Source: Streptomyces sp. B21-105 (GTDB lineage Bacteria > Actinomycetota > Actinomycetes > Streptomycetales > Streptomycetaceae). Taken from it: 64,000 bases of DNA. The notes below the pieces were generated by a model. The model had not been told where the DNA came from. It did not search any database and saw nothing but the letters and a program-made list of their open reading frames with translations. The stretch is taken from the NCBI RefSeq assembly GCF_036898465.1, contig NZ_JARUMJ010000001.1, positions 3,844,001 to 3,908,000 on the forward strand, read 5' to 3'. The translations under genes and the position numbers were made by a program. Below, piece by piece: positions 35,523-45,001 of this stretch. How positions within the stretch are numbered: position 1 is the stretch's first letter; the number at the start of each line of letters is the position of its first letter.

Positions 35523-36385
35523 GCCGGCGCTCCTCTCGACTCGGCTTCCGCGGCGGCCGGGCGGCGCCGACGTCGTCGTACGGCCACGGCGGCCGCCGCA
35601 GCGGACAGCGCGCCGGCCGCCGCGCCCGCCGCCGCGGCCCACGGCACGAAGCGGGCCGACGCGCGCCCGGTGGCCTGCGCCGCGCCCGGGGCGGTGACCG
35701 TCAGGCGCACGGTGACGGCGTCCAGGGCCGGGCGGTCCGGCCAGGGCTCGTCGAGGGCGAGGCGGCGGCCCGGCGGCAACCGGACGGGCAGGGTGCGCGG
35801 GGGCCGGTCGAGGACGGCTCCGAGGACGCCGTCCGCGTGCACGGCGAGCCGCGGGACGAGGACCGTGGTGCCGCGGTTGACCAGCTCGTACGTGATGCGG
35901 TCGCCGTGCACGGCCACCCGCTCGACGGTCAGTGCGGCCAGCCTCGGACCGCCGACCCGGACCAGCAGCGGGACGGCGGCCTCCCGGCCGGCAAAGTCCC
36001 CCACGACGATCTCGCCGGCGCGGTCGCCGGGCAGGGCGTCCGCCGGGACCGTCACGGCGAAGGGGACCTCGGCGCGGGTGCGGGCGGGGACGGCGAGGGC
36101 GTCCGGCCCGGCGAACGCGACGCGCAGACCGGCGCCGGCGGCCCGCAGCCGTACGGTGAGCGGCTCGGCGCCCCGGTTGCTGACGGCCACCGTGTCCTGG
36201 AGCACCGCGCCCGGCACGCCCTCGAAGTAGAAGGACGGCCGTCCGCCTCCCGAGGGCGCCGCCGACCAGCCCCCGCCGGAGTCCGCGGGCACGGCGGCGA
36301 GCAGCAGCGGCAGGGACAGCAGCAGGACCAGCCGCAAGGACCGCGGCAGGGACAGCAGCGGGGCGCGGGCTGCGGGGTACGGCAT
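35519..36385 (-). CDS. WxL/DUF916-like membrane-anchored surface protein
   Basis: 288 residues. I chose ATG 36385 because GGAG lies 8-9 bp before it; a GTG at 36400 is possible. Signal peptide to about 33. Extracellular part 50-245: FYFEGVPGAVLQDTVAVSNRG and VPFAVTVPADALPGDRAGEIVV follow the pattern of the WxL peptidoglycan-binding / DUF916 proteins (a first Ig-like domain on 'PG...DTV.V.N', then a second domain). Membrane helix about 250-272 and a poly-Arg cytoplasmic tail. In Firmicutes such proteins hold WxL surface proteins on the wall. It overlaps the next gene by 4 bp. Confidence 0.72.
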   Translation of the reverse strand: MPYPAARAPLLSLPRSLRLVLLLSLPLLLAAVPADSGGGWSAAPSGGGRPSFYFEGVPGAVLQDTVAVSNRGAEPLTVRLRAAGAGLRVAFAGPDALAVPARTRAEVPFAVTVPADALPGDRAGEIVVGDFAGREAAVPLLVRVGGPRLAALTVERVAVHGDRITYELVNRGTTVLVPRLAVHADGVLGAVLDRPPRTLPVRLPPGRRLALDEPWPDRPALDAVTVRLTVTAPGAAQATGRASARFVPWAAAAGAAAGALSAAAAAVAVRRRRRRPAAAEAESRGAPA

Positions 36386-36445
36386 CGGCGGCTCCAGCAC
36401 TCGTGCGCGGGGGGCGGTACGGGGGTGCGGGGCGGTGCGGGGCGG

Positions 36446-37153
36446 TCAGTGGCGGGCGTGCGTCGGCTGGTTGCGCCGGGTCAGCCACAGGACGCCGGCC
36501 GCGCCCGCGAGCAGTACGGTGCCGCCGAGGGTGCCGAGGGCGATCGCGGAGTCCTCAGGGCCGGTCTGCGGGAGATCGCCGCCGGAGCCGCCCGAGCCCG
36601 TGCTGCCGCCGCTGGAGCTGCCGCCACCGGATCCGCCGCCCGCCGCCGTCACGTCGAGGGTGAGGGACGGGCCCGGGGTGTTGGAGGGCGTGCACGTGGT
36701 GGTCGTGCCGAGCGCCTTGATGGTGAGCACGCCCGCTGTGAAGGTGACCTTGCCGGACTTCTTCGGCGTGTAGGTGCCGCTGAGGTCGTTGATCTTGATG
36801 GGGGTGTTCTCGGGGATCGCGGCCTGGTTGGCGGGCCCGGTGACGTTCAGGGTGCCGCTGTCGGCGCCGCCCAGCTTGACGGTGGCGCTCGGCTTCATGG
36901 AACCGGCGCCGAGCTCGACGGGGCTGGAGGACACGCCCTTCTGCCAGGACATGGTGATCCGATAACCGCCGCCGCTCTTGACGGCCTTGACGTCGATGGG
37001 CGAGACGGCGCTCTTGTCGCCGATCGGGGTCTTGCAGGCGTAGTTGACGTTCACGACCTCGGCCACGGCCGCGGGGGCGGCCGTCCAGACCACCGCCACG
37101 CCGGCCAGGGCCGCGGCAGTCGCGAGCGCGGCGGTTCGCTTCCGGTTCGACAC
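36446..37153 (-). CDS. Sortase-anchored surface protein (LPQTG), single beta domain
   Basis: 235 residues from GTG 37153. Signal peptide to about 31 (AAVA). One domain at 32-155 is clearly homologous to the second domain of the LAETG protein: NVNYACKTPIGDKSAVSPI versus DIPYTCQSPIGVKKATSPI, LGGADSGTL versus LGGADKGSV, and the shared ending GTTTTCTP. A Gly/Ser linker leads to LPQTG, a hydrophobic segment and RRNQPTHARH, a full sorting signal. First gene of the operon. The sortase itself is not in this window. Confidence 0.86.
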   Translation of the reverse strand: MSNRKRTAALATAAALAGVAVVWTAAPAAVAEVVNVNYACKTPIGDKSAVSPIDVKAVKSGGGYRITMSWQKGVSSSPVELGAGSMKPSATVKLGGADSGTLNVTGPANQAAIPENTPIKINDLSGTYTPKKSGKVTFTAGVLTIKALGTTTTCTPSNTPGPSLTLDVTAAGGGSGGGSSSGGSTGSGGSGGDLPQTGPEDSAIALGTLGGTVLLAGAAGVLWLTRRNQPTHARH

Positions 37154-37411
37154 GGTCCCGTCCCCTCACTCCCACCGCCCCGCCCTTACTGACGAGGCAT
37201 CAGATTGAGCCGTCAAGGTACGCCCGGGGCGATGAGGAGGGAAGAGAAGGCGCGCGCCGGAGTTGCGCCGATCCGACGCCCGGGTTCAGCGGGCCCAAAG
37301 GAGTGCGGGAGCCCAGCGGCACGACTGTCGCCGCGGTGACGGTGACGGCCAAGGCGGCGGTGACGGCCAAGGCGGCGGTGACGGTGTGAACGGCCGGAAC
37401 CACAGGGGGCG

Positions 37412-37978
37412 TCAGGCCGGGGCGCCCAGTTCCGCCCAGACCGTCTTGCCGGCCAGGCCGGGGGCTCGGACGACGCCCCAGTCCAGGCAGAGGCGCTGCA
37501 CGATGAACATGCCGTGGCCGCCCGGGCGGCCCGCGCGGTGCGGGGTGCGCGGGGCCGGCTGGCCCGTGCCGCGGTCGGAGACCTCGACGCGGATCACCTT
37601 CTTGTCGCAGCCGAGGACGAGACCGTCCGGCCCCTCGGCGTGCAGGCACGCGTTGGTGACCAGTTCGGAGACGACGAGCAGCACGTCCTCGGCGGCGGCC
37701 CGCTGGTCGGCGGTGGCGGCGGGCAGCCAGCCCCAGGCGTACAGCGCCTGCCGGGCGAAGTCGCGGGCGAGCGGGACGACGCCGCTGGCGTCCTCGAAGC
37801 TCAGTCTGCGTACCTGGGGGCCGTCGGACGACGCGGAGGCCACGGCTGCCGTGCCCCCTCCGGACGCACCGGCCTCCTGCGGGCCCCCTTCGGACGCCCC
37901 GGAAGCGCCGGACGCCCCGGAAGCGCCGCTGGACTCCGGGCCGCGGTCGCCCGGCGAGTAAGGCCGGGTGGTGCTCAT
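37412..37978 (-). CDS. prsI: Anti-sigma factor kinase of SpoIIAB/RsbW type, PrsI-like
   Basis: 188 residues. The first ~55 residues are disordered and include SGASGASGASGAS repeats. The rest is a GHKL ATPase domain: ELVTNACLHA (N box), VSDRGTGQP and GRPGGHGMFIVQRL (ATP lid). Such proteins bind SigB-type sigma factors and phosphorylate an anti-anti-sigma protein. It follows an anti-anti-sigma gene on the same strand next to the divergent sigma factor, exactly the arrangement described for sigI/prsI/arsI in S. coelicolor; the names are by that synteny. Confidence 0.82.
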   Translation of the reverse strand: MSTTRPYSPGDRGPESSGASGASGASGASEGGPQEAGASGGGTAAVASASSDGPQVRRLSFEDASGVVPLARDFARQALYAWGWLPAATADQRAAAEDVLLVVSELVTNACLHAEGPDGLVLGCDKKVIRVEVSDRGTGQPAPRTPHRAGRPGGHGMFIVQRLCLDWGVVRAPGLAGKTVWAELGAPA

Positions 37979-38180
37979 CAGCGCTTCACCTCACCGATTC
38001 CCCGATTCAACCGGTTCACAGTTCAACAGTCGATCACTACAGTCTGTACGTAGCCGAACGGCATGTGTGTCGACGCCACCGCCGACTTGTTCGGGTTCAG
38101 GATGTCTCCTGCCCTGGGGAACCGGTGGAACACCCCCCGCCCCCGCCCCGTTTCCACCCGTTTCGCACGGACGGCGAAGC

Positions 38181-38615
38181 TCAGCCGTCCCCGCCACGCC
38201 CGTCGCGGTCACGCTCGTCGCGGTCACGTCCGTCGCGCTCGCCGTCGTCGTCCGCGAGGGCCGCCGCCACCGTGTCGTGCACGGTGAACACCGCGTCCGC
38301 GCCGGTGATCTCGAAGACCCGCGCCACCACGGGCTGCATGCCGGCCAGATGGACTCCGCCACCGGCCGCCTCCGCCTTCAGTCGGGCGCCGAGGAGCACG
38401 TTGAGCCCGGTGGAGTCGCAGAACTCCAGGCGCTCACAGTCCACGACCAGCCGGCTGAGGCCTCTGGAAAGGCAGTCGTCGAGTGGCTCACGCAACAGAT
38501 CGGCCGTGTGGTGATCCAACTCACCCGCCGGGGTCACCACGGCACTCGAGCCTTCTTGGCGCACCTCGACCAGAAGCCGGCCAGACTGTGCGCTGCCGAC
38601 CGTCCCGCGGTCCAT
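38181..38615 (-). CDS. arsI: STAS anti-anti-sigma factor, ArsI-like
   Basis: 144 residues. STAS domain at about 12-122 with the phospho-acceptor Ser68 in EFCDSTGLNVLL. When unphosphorylated it binds the anti-sigma kinase and frees the sigma factor. The C-terminal tail is a charged repeat (ERDGRDRDERDRDGRGGDG). 200 bp separate it from prsI on the same strand. Its start is divergent from sigI across a promoter-rich gap. Confidence 0.82.
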   Translation of the reverse strand: MDRGTVGSAQSGRLLVEVRQEGSSAVVTPAGELDHHTADLLREPLDDCLSRGLSRLVVDCERLEFCDSTGLNVLLGARLKAEAAGGGVHLAGMQPVVARVFEITGADAVFTVHDTVAAALADDDGERDGRDRDERDRDGRGGDG

Positions 38616-38686
38616 GCCGTCTCTCTCCCGGGGTCGTGAACTGGTTGCTGACGCTCTCGCACCCTACGCCCTCGCCCTCTGACCCA

Positions 38687-38710
38687 ACACCCGAACAATC
38701 ACACACAAAC
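38687..38710 (-). promoter_or_regulatory. Candidate SigB-type promoter of arsI-prsI
   Basis: On the minus strand GTTT (38710-38707), a 14-bp spacer and GGGTGT (38692-38687) resemble the GTTT-N14-16-GGGTAT consensus of SigB-family promoters. If real, SigI or a relative would drive its own regulators. Confidence 0.4.
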
Positions 38711-38717
38711 GGACATA

Positions 38718-38747
38718 ACCCTACAAAATGCACTTGCGATCGGTCAA
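38718..38747 (-). promoter_or_regulatory. HrdB-type promoter of arsI-prsI
   Basis: TTGACC (38747-38742), 18-bp spacer, TAGGGT (38723-38718) on the minus strand: a very good vegetative promoter about 95-100 nt before the arsI start. Confidence 0.65.
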
Positions 38748-38763
38748 GTAAAGCGGGTAGGGC
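38734..38763 (+). promoter_or_regulatory. Candidate promoter of sigI, overlapping the divergent one
   Basis: TTGCGA (38734-38739), 18-bp spacer, TAGGGC (38758-38763) on the plus strand. It overlaps the minus-strand promoter, so the two should compete for polymerase. Confidence 0.5.
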
Positions 38764-38864
38764 TAGGGGGAACACGTAACCGACACGGCCGGCTTTGGAG
38801 GCGCCGCACACCGAAGTGCGCTCACTGGCATCGGCAGCCATACGCCGAGAACGATGGAGGACTC

Positions 38865-39788
38865 ATGTCACCCCGGCTCGACGCACCGCCTACCCGCGGA
38901 GCGACGTCGACACCCCCTCCGGAACTGAAAAGTCTGGAACCCATCGCACAGCACGCGGTGCAGGACGTCGACCCCACCGACCTCCTCGCCGGACTCCCGG
39001 ACATCCCCCCGTACGACGAGATCGCACCCGTCGACGCGCGGGCCCTGTCCAAGACCCTGTTCGCGCGCCTCGAGTCCCTCGAAGAGGGCACGCACGCGTA
39101 CTCGTACGTCCGCAACACCCTCGTCGAACTGAACCTCGCGCTGGTCAAGTTCGCCGCCTCCCGGTTCCGCTCCCGCAGCGAGCCGATGGAGGACATCATC
39201 CAGGTCGGCACCATCGGCCTGATCAAGGCGATCGACCGCTTCGAACTGTCGCGCGGCGTCGAGTTCCCGACCTTCGCGATGCCAACCATCATCGGCGAGA
39301 TCAAACGGTTCTTCCGTGACACGTCGTGGTCCGTGCGCGTCCCGCGCCGGCTCCAGGAGCTGCGGCTCGACCTCGCCAAGGCGGGCGACGAGCTGGCCCA
39401 GGAGTTCGACCGGGCGCCGACCGTCGCGGAGCTGGCCGAACGCCTCGGCCTCTCCCGCGACGAGGTCGTCGAGGGCATGGCCGCGTCGAACGCGTACACC
39501 GCCTCGTCGCTGGACGCTCAGCCCGAGGAGGACAACTCGGAAGGCGCCCTCGCCGACCGCATCGGCTACGAGGACCACGGCATCGAAGGCATCGAGTACG
39601 TCGAGTCGTTGAAGCCGATGATCGCCGAACTTCCCTCCCGTGACCGCCAGATCCTCTCCCTCCGCTTCGTCGCGGGTCTGACCCAGTCGGAGATCGGCGA
39701 GGAACTCGGCATCTCACAGATGCACGTGTCGCGGCTGCTGTCGCGCACGCTGGTACGGCTGCGGAAGGGCCTGACGGTCGAGGAGTAG
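38865..39788 (+). CDS. sigI: SigB-family alternative sigma factor, SigI
   Basis: 307 residues from ATG 38865 behind GATGGAGGAC. Full SigB/F/G layout: region 2 (NLALVKFAASRFR, DIIQVGTIGLIKAIDRFELSRGVEFPTFAMPTIIGEIKRFFRD), region 3 and region 4 (LPSRDRQILSLRFVAGLTQSEIGEELGISQMHVSRLLSRTL). The N-terminal ~50 residues are variable. Divergent to arsI-prsI, matching the S. coelicolor sigI locus, where activity is set by partner switching. A hairpin ends the gene. Confidence 0.88.
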   Translation: MSPRLDAPPTRGATSTPPPELKSLEPIAQHAVQDVDPTDLLAGLPDIPPYDEIAPVDARALSKTLFARLESLEEGTHAYSYVRNTLVELNLALVKFAASRFRSRSEPMEDIIQVGTIGLIKAIDRFELSRGVEFPTFAMPTIIGEIKRFFRDTSWSVRVPRRLQELRLDLAKAGDELAQEFDRAPTVAELAERLGLSRDEVVEGMAASNAYTASSLDAQPEEDNSEGALADRIGYEDHGIEGIEYVESLKPMIAELPSRDRQILSLRFVAGLTQSEIGEELGISQMHVSRLLSRTLVRLRKGLTVEE

Positions 39789-39838
39789 GCCCACGGGCCG
39801 CGGACCGAAGAGCGAGAAGCGCGGAGCTACGCCGATTT

Positions 39839-39863
39839 CACCGGTGTCCGGCGGACACCGGTG
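39839..39863 (+). terminator. Terminator of sigI
   Basis: CACCGGTGTC (39839-39848) and GACACCGGTG (39854-39863) form a perfect 10-bp stem with a 5-base loop, 50 bp after the stop. Confidence 0.65.
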
Positions 39864-40054
39864 CCGTCCGCGTCCAGGCGATCGACTGTTGACTGTTGGA
39901 CGATCACCCGGGCGCGGACGTCGGCGTGTCCGCGCTGCTCCTGTCCTCTTGGTGAAATCCTCTGGCCGGATTCCTCGCGACGGCTACGCTGACCCGGCCC
40001 CTGTGACCAGCAGCGCCGCTGGACCGGCCGCGTGATCTGCTCATGAGGAGCCCC

Positions 40055-41113
40055 GTGCCCGTCTCCGCTGTTCCCCCTGTTCCCCCTGTTCCTCCTGTCC
40101 CCCCTGTCCCCCCTGTCTCACCTGCCTCCGCCGCCTCCCGGCTCGGCCGGCTCGCCGACGTCCCCGTGCTGCTGGTCGCCGTCGTGTGGGGGTCGAGCTA
40201 CCTCGCCGCCAAGGGCGTCACCACGGCGCACACCGTGCTCGCGGTGCTCGTGCTGCGGTTCGCCGTGGTGCTGCCGGTGCTGGTGGCCGTGGGGTGGAGG
40301 CGACTGCGCGGACTGAGCGGCACGCAACTGCGGGGGGCCGGACTGCTGGGGCTGGTCCTCGCCGGGATCTTCCTGCTGGAGACGTACGGCGTGGTGCACA
40401 CGTCCGCCACGAATGCCGGGCTGATCATCAGCCTGACCATGGTCTTCACTCCCCTCGCGGAGAGCCGGGTGCGCGGGGTACGGCTGCCGGGCGCGTTCCT
40501 GGCGGCCGCGGGCCTGTCGGTGGCGGGCGTGGCCCTGCTGACGCAGGGGGCCGGGTTCTCCGCTCCGTCGGGAGGGGATCTGCTGATGCTGGGGGCGGCC
40601 GTGGCCCGTACCGTGCACGTGCTGGCCATGGCACGGATGGAGTCGGTGCGTGGCTCGGACGCGTTGTCCCTCACGACCGTGCAACTGGGCGGCGCCGTCG
40701 CCGTGTTCGCCGTGCTGGTGGCCGTGCCCGGGGCGGGTGCCTCGCCGTGGGCCGCCGCCGCGGACTTCGACGCCGGGGACTGGGCCGGCCTGGTCTACCT
40801 CTCCGTCTTCTGCACCCTCTTCGCGTTCTTCGTGCAGATGTGGGCCGTCCGCCGTACGTCGCCGTCCCGGGTCAGCCTGCTGCTGGGGACCGAGCCGGTG
40901 TGGGCGGCGGCCGTGGGCATCGCGCTCGCCGGGGACCGGCCGGGATGGCCGGGGTTCGTGGGCGCGGTGCTGGTGCTCGTCGGCACGGCGTGGGGACGGT
41001 CGGCGGCGGACCGGGAGCGGGCGGCCGCCGACTCCCCCGCCGGCCGGGAGCCTCAGACGACCCGTACGCCTCGCCGCCACACCCCCGAGACCAGCGGCAC
41101 GCCCGGCCGGTAG
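40055..41113 (+). CDS. EamA/DMT-family transporter
   Basis: 352 residues from GTG 40055, with GAGGAG just upstream (an ATG at 40043 overlaps that site and is less likely). N-terminal [11 protein letters not shown] repeat coded by 9-bp units. Ten hydrophobic helices in two EamA halves ([18 protein letters not shown]... and [20 protein letters not shown]...). Exports an unknown metabolite. The last 61 bp overlap the 3' end of hutI on the other strand, so the Arg/Thr-rich tail (about 35 residues) uses DNA coding for the HutI C-terminus. Confidence 0.85.
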   Translation: MPVSAVPPVPPVPPVPPVPPVSPASAASRLGRLADVPVLLVAVVWGSSYLAAKGVTTAHTVLAVLVLRFAVVLPVLVAVGWRRLRGLSGTQLRGAGLLGLVLAGIFLLETYGVVHTSATNAGLIISLTMVFTPLAESRVRGVRLPGAFLAAAGLSVAGVALLTQGAGFSAPSGGDLLMLGAAVARTVHVLAMARMESVRGSDALSLTTVQLGGAVAVFAVLVAVPGAGASPWAAAADFDAGDWAGLVYLSVFCTLFAFFVQMWAVRRTSPSRVSLLLGTEPVWAAAVGIALAGDRPGWPGFVGAVLVLVGTAWGRSAADRERAAADSPAGREPQTTRTPRRHTPETSGTPGR

Positions 41114-42279
41114 GCCAGGTGGATGTGGCTCGGCGCGTCCAGGAGGATCAGGTCGGCGTACGCGCCGGGGGTGATGCGGCCGACGTCCGTGCGACGCAGG
41201 GCCGCGGCCCCGCCGGCGGTGGCGGACCACACCGCCTCGTCCGGCGTCATCCCCATGTCCCGCACGGCGAGCGCGACGCAGAACGGCATGGACGAGGTGA
41301 AGGACGAGCCCGGGTTGCAGTCCGTGGACAGGGCGACGGTGACGCCCGCGTCCAGCAGCCGACGGGCGTCCGGCCACTCGGCCCGAGTGGAGAACTCGGC
41401 GCCGGGCAGCAGCGTGGCGACCGTGTCGCCGTTCGCGAGCGCGTCGACGTCGGCGTCGGTGAGGTGGGTGCAGTGGTCGGCGCTGGCCGCGTCCAGCTCG
41501 ACCGCCAGCTGCACGCCGGGGCCGTGGGAGAGCTGGTTGGCGTGGATGCGGGGGTGCAGTCCCTTCGCCCTGCCCGCGGTGAGGATCGCGCGGGCCTGGT
41601 CGCCGTCGAAGGCGCCCTTCTCACAGAACGCGTCGATCCAGCGGGCGTGCGGGGCGCAGGCGTCGAGCATCTCGCCGGTGACCAGGGCGACGTAGGCGGC
41701 CGGGTCGTCGGCGTAGTCGGGGGAGACGATGTGGGCGCCGAGGTAGGTGACCTCGTCGGTGTGGGCGGCGGCGAGACGCAGGGCACGTGCCTCGTCGGCG
41801 ACCGTCAGGCCGTAGCCGGACTTGGTCTCGAAGGTGGTGGTGCCCTGGCGCAGCGCCTCGGTGAGGAAACGGGTGAGGTTGGCCTCCAGTTCCGCGTCGG
41901 TGGCGGCCCGGGTGGCGGCGACCGTCGTGCGGATGCCGCCCGCGCTGTACGCCCGCCCCGACATCCGGGCGTTGAACTCCTCGGTGCGGTCGCCCGCGAA
42001 GACCAGGTGGGAGTGGGAGTCGACGAAGCCCGGGAGCACCGCACGGCCGTCGGCCCGGACCCGGTTGTCAGTGGCGGGTGCTTTGCTTGATTCACCGGTC
42101 CACACGACGCGGTCGCCGTCGATGACGACGGCCGCGTCCCGGATCAGGCCCAGGGGAGAGCCACTCTCGAGTTCGCTCGAGCGGGGGGACCCCCGTCCGA
42201 GGGAGGGATCGTTGGTGACCAGCGTGGCGATGTCGGTGATGGCGGTGGTGGTGCCGGTCCTGCCGGTGCTGCTGCTCAT
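41053..42279 (-). CDS. hutI: Imidazolonepropionase
   Basis: 408 residues from ATG 42279. Hydrolyses imidazolone propionate to N-formimino-L-glutamate in histidine catabolism. Amidohydrolase signatures: [15 protein letters not shown] (metal His pair), [35 protein letters not shown] and [12 protein letters not shown]. Residues about 28-43 ([16 protein letters not shown]) look like an extra in-frame insert near the N-terminus, see findings. Last gene of the hut operon; its 3' end overlaps the convergent EamA gene. Confidence 0.93.
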   Translation of the reverse strand: MSSSTGRTGTTTAITDIATLVTNDPSLGRGSPRSSELESGSPLGLIRDAAVVIDGDRVVWTGESSKAPATDNRVRADGRAVLPGFVDSHSHLVFAGDRTEEFNARMSGRAYSAGGIRTTVAATRAATDAELEANLTRFLTEALRQGTTTFETKSGYGLTVADEARALRLAAAHTDEVTYLGAHIVSPDYADDPAAYVALVTGEMLDACAPHARWIDAFCEKGAFDGDQARAILTAGRAKGLHPRIHANQLSHGPGVQLAVELDAASADHCTHLTDADVDALANGDTVATLLPGAEFSTRAEWPDARRLLDAGVTVALSTDCNPGSSFTSSMPFCVALAVRDMGMTPDEAVWSATAGGAAALRRTDVGRITPGAYADLILLDAPSHIHLAYRPGVPLVSGVWRRGVRVV

Positions 42280-42389
42280 CGTCGTGTCCTCGTGGCTGAC
42301 GGGGATGGAAGCGGGGATTGAGGCGCGGGCGGGGGCGGAGCCGATGGCGGGGTCGATGGCGGGGTCGACGGCCGCCGCCGGTGGTGGTG

Positions 42390-43781
42390 TCAGGCGTGCA
42401 GGGCCGCGACGGCCCGCGCGAGGGCCTGCGGCACGTCGGGTACGAGAATGTGCGCCCCGTCGCGTACGACGTGCCGGCCGGCGACGACCGTGTGCCGTAC
42501 GTCCGCCGCGGTCGCCGCGAATACGGCCGTCTCGGCGCCGAGCCGGGGCAGCGGGCCCGCTGTCCTGACCGAGTCGAGGGCGATCGTCGTGAAGTCGGCG
42601 GGCGCGCCGGCCTCCAAAACGCCCGCGTCCGGGTTGCCGAGGGCGGCGTGGCCGTCGGCGGAGGCCGCGCGCAGCAGGGCGGCCGCCGTCCAGTGGCCGC
42701 GGGTGCGGGTGCGCAGCCGTTCGTTCAGCTCCATGGCGCGCGCCTCCTCGAGCAGGTCGATGACGGCGTGGCTGTCCGAGCCGAGGGAGAGCGGCGAGCC
42801 GGCGGCCTGAAGGGCGACGGCCGGGCCGATGCCGTCGGCGAGGTCCCGTTCCGTCGTGGGGCACATGCAGGTGCCGGTGCCGGAGCGGCCGAGCAGGGCG
42901 ATGTCGTCGTCGGTGAGGTGGGTGTTGTGGACGCCGGTGGTGCGCGGGCCGAGGACGCCGTGCTCGGCGAGGAGCCGGGTGGGCGTGCACCCGTGGGCGG
43001 CCCGGCAGGCGTCGTTCTCGGCGGTCTGCTCGGACAGGTGAACATGCAGCGGCGCCCGGCGCTCGTCGGCCCAGCGGGCGACGGTCGCCAGCTGGTCGGC
43101 GGGCACGGCCCGTACGGAGTGGATCGCCGCCCCGATCCGTGCGTGATCCCGTTCCTTGAGAAGTGAAGAGCGTTCGGCCCAGGCGTCCGCGTCGCCGTCG
43201 CAGAAGCGGAGCTGGTGGGCGTTGGGGGGCTGTCCGAAGCCGGAGGACAGGTAGGCGGTGTCGAGGAGGGTGATGCGCACTCCGGCTTCGGCGGCGGCCT
43301 CGATCAGCGCCTCGCCCATGGCGTTGGGGTCGGTGTAGCGAACACCGCCGGGGGCGTGGTGCAGGTAGTGGAACTCGCCGACGGCGGTGATGCCGGCCAG
43401 CGCCATCTCGGCGTACACGGCGCGGGCCAGCTGGTGGTAGGTGTCCGGGGTGAGCCGGTCGGCGACCGCGTACATGACCTCGCGCCAGGTCCAGAAGGTT
43501 CCGGAGCCGACCTGGACGGTGCCGCGCAGGGCGCGGTGGAAGGCGTGGCTGTGGGTGTTCGCGAGGCCGGGCAGGGTGAGGCCGCGCAGGATCTCGGCGT
43601 CGGGCGGCGGGGCGTCGACGCCGGTGCGGACGGCGGTGATGCGGCCCGCGGTGCTGCGGCCGTCCGTCCCCGCGCCGGAGCCGCCGCCCGTCGACACCGT
43701 GAGGACGACGCCCGGCTCGACGTTCGTGTCGAGCCAGGCGTGTTCCAGCCAGTACGTCCGTGTCCGCTGCGTGGGGGTCAC
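42390..43781 (-). CDS. hutF: Formimidoylglutamate deiminase
   Basis: 463 residues from GTG 43781, overlapping the previous stop (GTGA 43778-43781). Amidohydrolase that converts N-formimino-L-glutamate to N-formyl-L-glutamate and ammonia. Seen: [16 protein letters not shown] (metal His), [29 protein letters not shown] and [17 protein letters not shown] (Asp). This gives the two-step route to glutamate rather than direct formamide release. Fits between the AllC-like gene and hutI in a hut operon. Confidence 0.9.
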   Translation of the reverse strand: MTPTQRTRTYWLEHAWLDTNVEPGVVLTVSTGGGSGAGTDGRSTAGRITAVRTGVDAPPPDAEILRGLTLPGLANTHSHAFHRALRGTVQVGSGTFWTWREVMYAVADRLTPDTYHQLARAVYAEMALAGITAVGEFHYLHHAPGGVRYTDPNAMGEALIEAAAEAGVRITLLDTAYLSSGFGQPPNAHQLRFCDGDADAWAERSSLLKERDHARIGAAIHSVRAVPADQLATVARWADERRAPLHVHLSEQTAENDACRAAHGCTPTRLLAEHGVLGPRTTGVHNTHLTDDDIALLGRSGTGTCMCPTTERDLADGIGPAVALQAAGSPLSLGSDSHAVIDLLEEARAMELNERLRTRTRGHWTAAALLRAASADGHAALGNPDAGVLEAGAPADFTTIALDSVRTAGPLPRLGAETAVFAATAADVRHTVVAGRHVVRDGAHILVPDVPQALARAVAALHA

Positions 43782-45001
43782 CGGCAGGCCAGTCCTTCCA
43801 GTACGTCGGCGAGAGCGTGCACCCCGGCCACGCAGTCGTCCTCGGCGGCGAACTCGGCCGGGGAGTGCGAGACGCCCGTGGGGTTGCGCACGAACAGCAT
43901 GGCGGTCGGGATGCGGTCGGAGAGGATTCCGGCGTCGTGTCCGGCGCCGGTGCCGAGGACGGGGACGGTGAGCCGGGCGTCGCTGTCCTTGCCGAGGATG
44001 CGGGCCAGTTCGTCGCGCAGCGCGTGGTCGAACTCGACGACGGGCGTGAACGACTCGCGGACGACGTCCAGGTCGATGCCGTGGGCGGCGGCGTGGTCGC
44101 GGGCGGCCAGCTCCACGCCGTCGACGACCCTGTCGAGGGCGGCCTGGTCGGCGGCGCGGGAGTCGAGCCAGCCGCGCACCAGGGAGGGGATGGCGTTGAC
44201 GCCGTTCGGCTCGACGGAGATCTTGCCGAAGGTGGCGACGGCGCCCGCGAGCCGGGCCTCGCGGCGGGCGGCGAGGACGGTCTCCGCGTACGGCAGCATC
44301 GGGTCGCGCCGGTCCTCGAGGCGGGTGGTTCCGGCGTGGTTGGCCTCGCCCCGGAAGTCGAACCGCCAGCGCCCGTGCGGCCAGATGGCGCTGGCGACGC
44401 CCACCCGGTCGCCGCTCAGGTCGAGTGCCCGGCCCTGCTCGACGTGCAGTTCCACGAACGCGCCGATGCGGGAGAGCCGCTCCGGGTCCGGGCCGATGGC
44501 GTCCGGGTCGTACCCGGCGGCCTCCATGGCCTGCGGGAGGGTGACGCCCTCGCCGTCGGTGAGCCGGTGGGCCTGCGCCACGGTGAGCTGTCCGGCGGTG
44601 AGCCGGGAGCCGACGCAAGCGAGCCCGAAGCGGGCGCCCTCCTCGTCGCCGAAGTTGACCAGGGCCAGCGGCTTGGCGAACTCGGCCCGGCGGGCGCGCA
44701 GTTCGTCGAGGGCGGCGAAGGAGGACACCACGCCGAGCGGGCCGTCGAAGGCGCCGCCGTCGGGCACCGAGTCGAGGTGCGATCCGGTCACCACGGCGTC
44801 CCCGGCCGCCGGGTCGCCGAGCCAGGCCCACTGGTTGCCGTTGCGGTCGACCTCGTAGGTCAGCCCGCGCGCCTCGGCCTGTTCCCGGAACCAGGCCCGG
44901 CAGTCCGCGTCGGCGGCGGTCCAGGCGTAGCGGCGGTAGCCGCCGGAGGCGGAGCTGCGGCCGATCGGCAGCAGCTCCGCCCACATGCTGTGGAAGGTCA
45001 C
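43778..45001 (-). CDS. M20-family AllC-like amidohydrolase; probable N-formylglutamate hydrolase by context
   Basis: 407 residues from GTG 45001, overlapping the hutU stop. M20/AllC family (allantoate amidohydrolase / N-carbamoyl-amino-acid hydrolase): [20 protein letters not shown] (metal His and Asp), [11 protein letters not shown] (Glu pair), ELHVEQG and NHAGTT. The hut operon lacks the usual HutG deformylase, and HutF makes N-formylglutamate, so this enzyme most likely removes the formyl group. That is inference from context; the family's documented substrates are N-carbamoyl or allantoate compounds. Confidence 0.85.
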   Translation of the reverse strand: MTFHSMWAELLPIGRSSASGGYRRYAWTAADADCRAWFREQAEARGLTYEVDRNGNQWAWLGDPAAGDAVVTGSHLDSVPDGGAFDGPLGVVSSFAALDELRARRAEFAKPLALVNFGDEEGARFGLACVGSRLTAGQLTVAQAHRLTDGEGVTLPQAMEAAGYDPDAIGPDPERLSRIGAFVELHVEQGRALDLSGDRVGVASAIWPHGRWRFDFRGEANHAGTTRLEDRRDPMLPYAETVLAARREARLAGAVATFGKISVEPNGVNAIPSLVRGWLDSRAADQAALDRVVDGVELAARDHAAAHGIDLDVVRESFTPVVEFDHALRDELARILGKDSDARLTVPVLGTGAGHDAGILSDRIPTAMLFVRNPTGVSHSPAEFAAEDDCVAGVHALADVLEGLACR

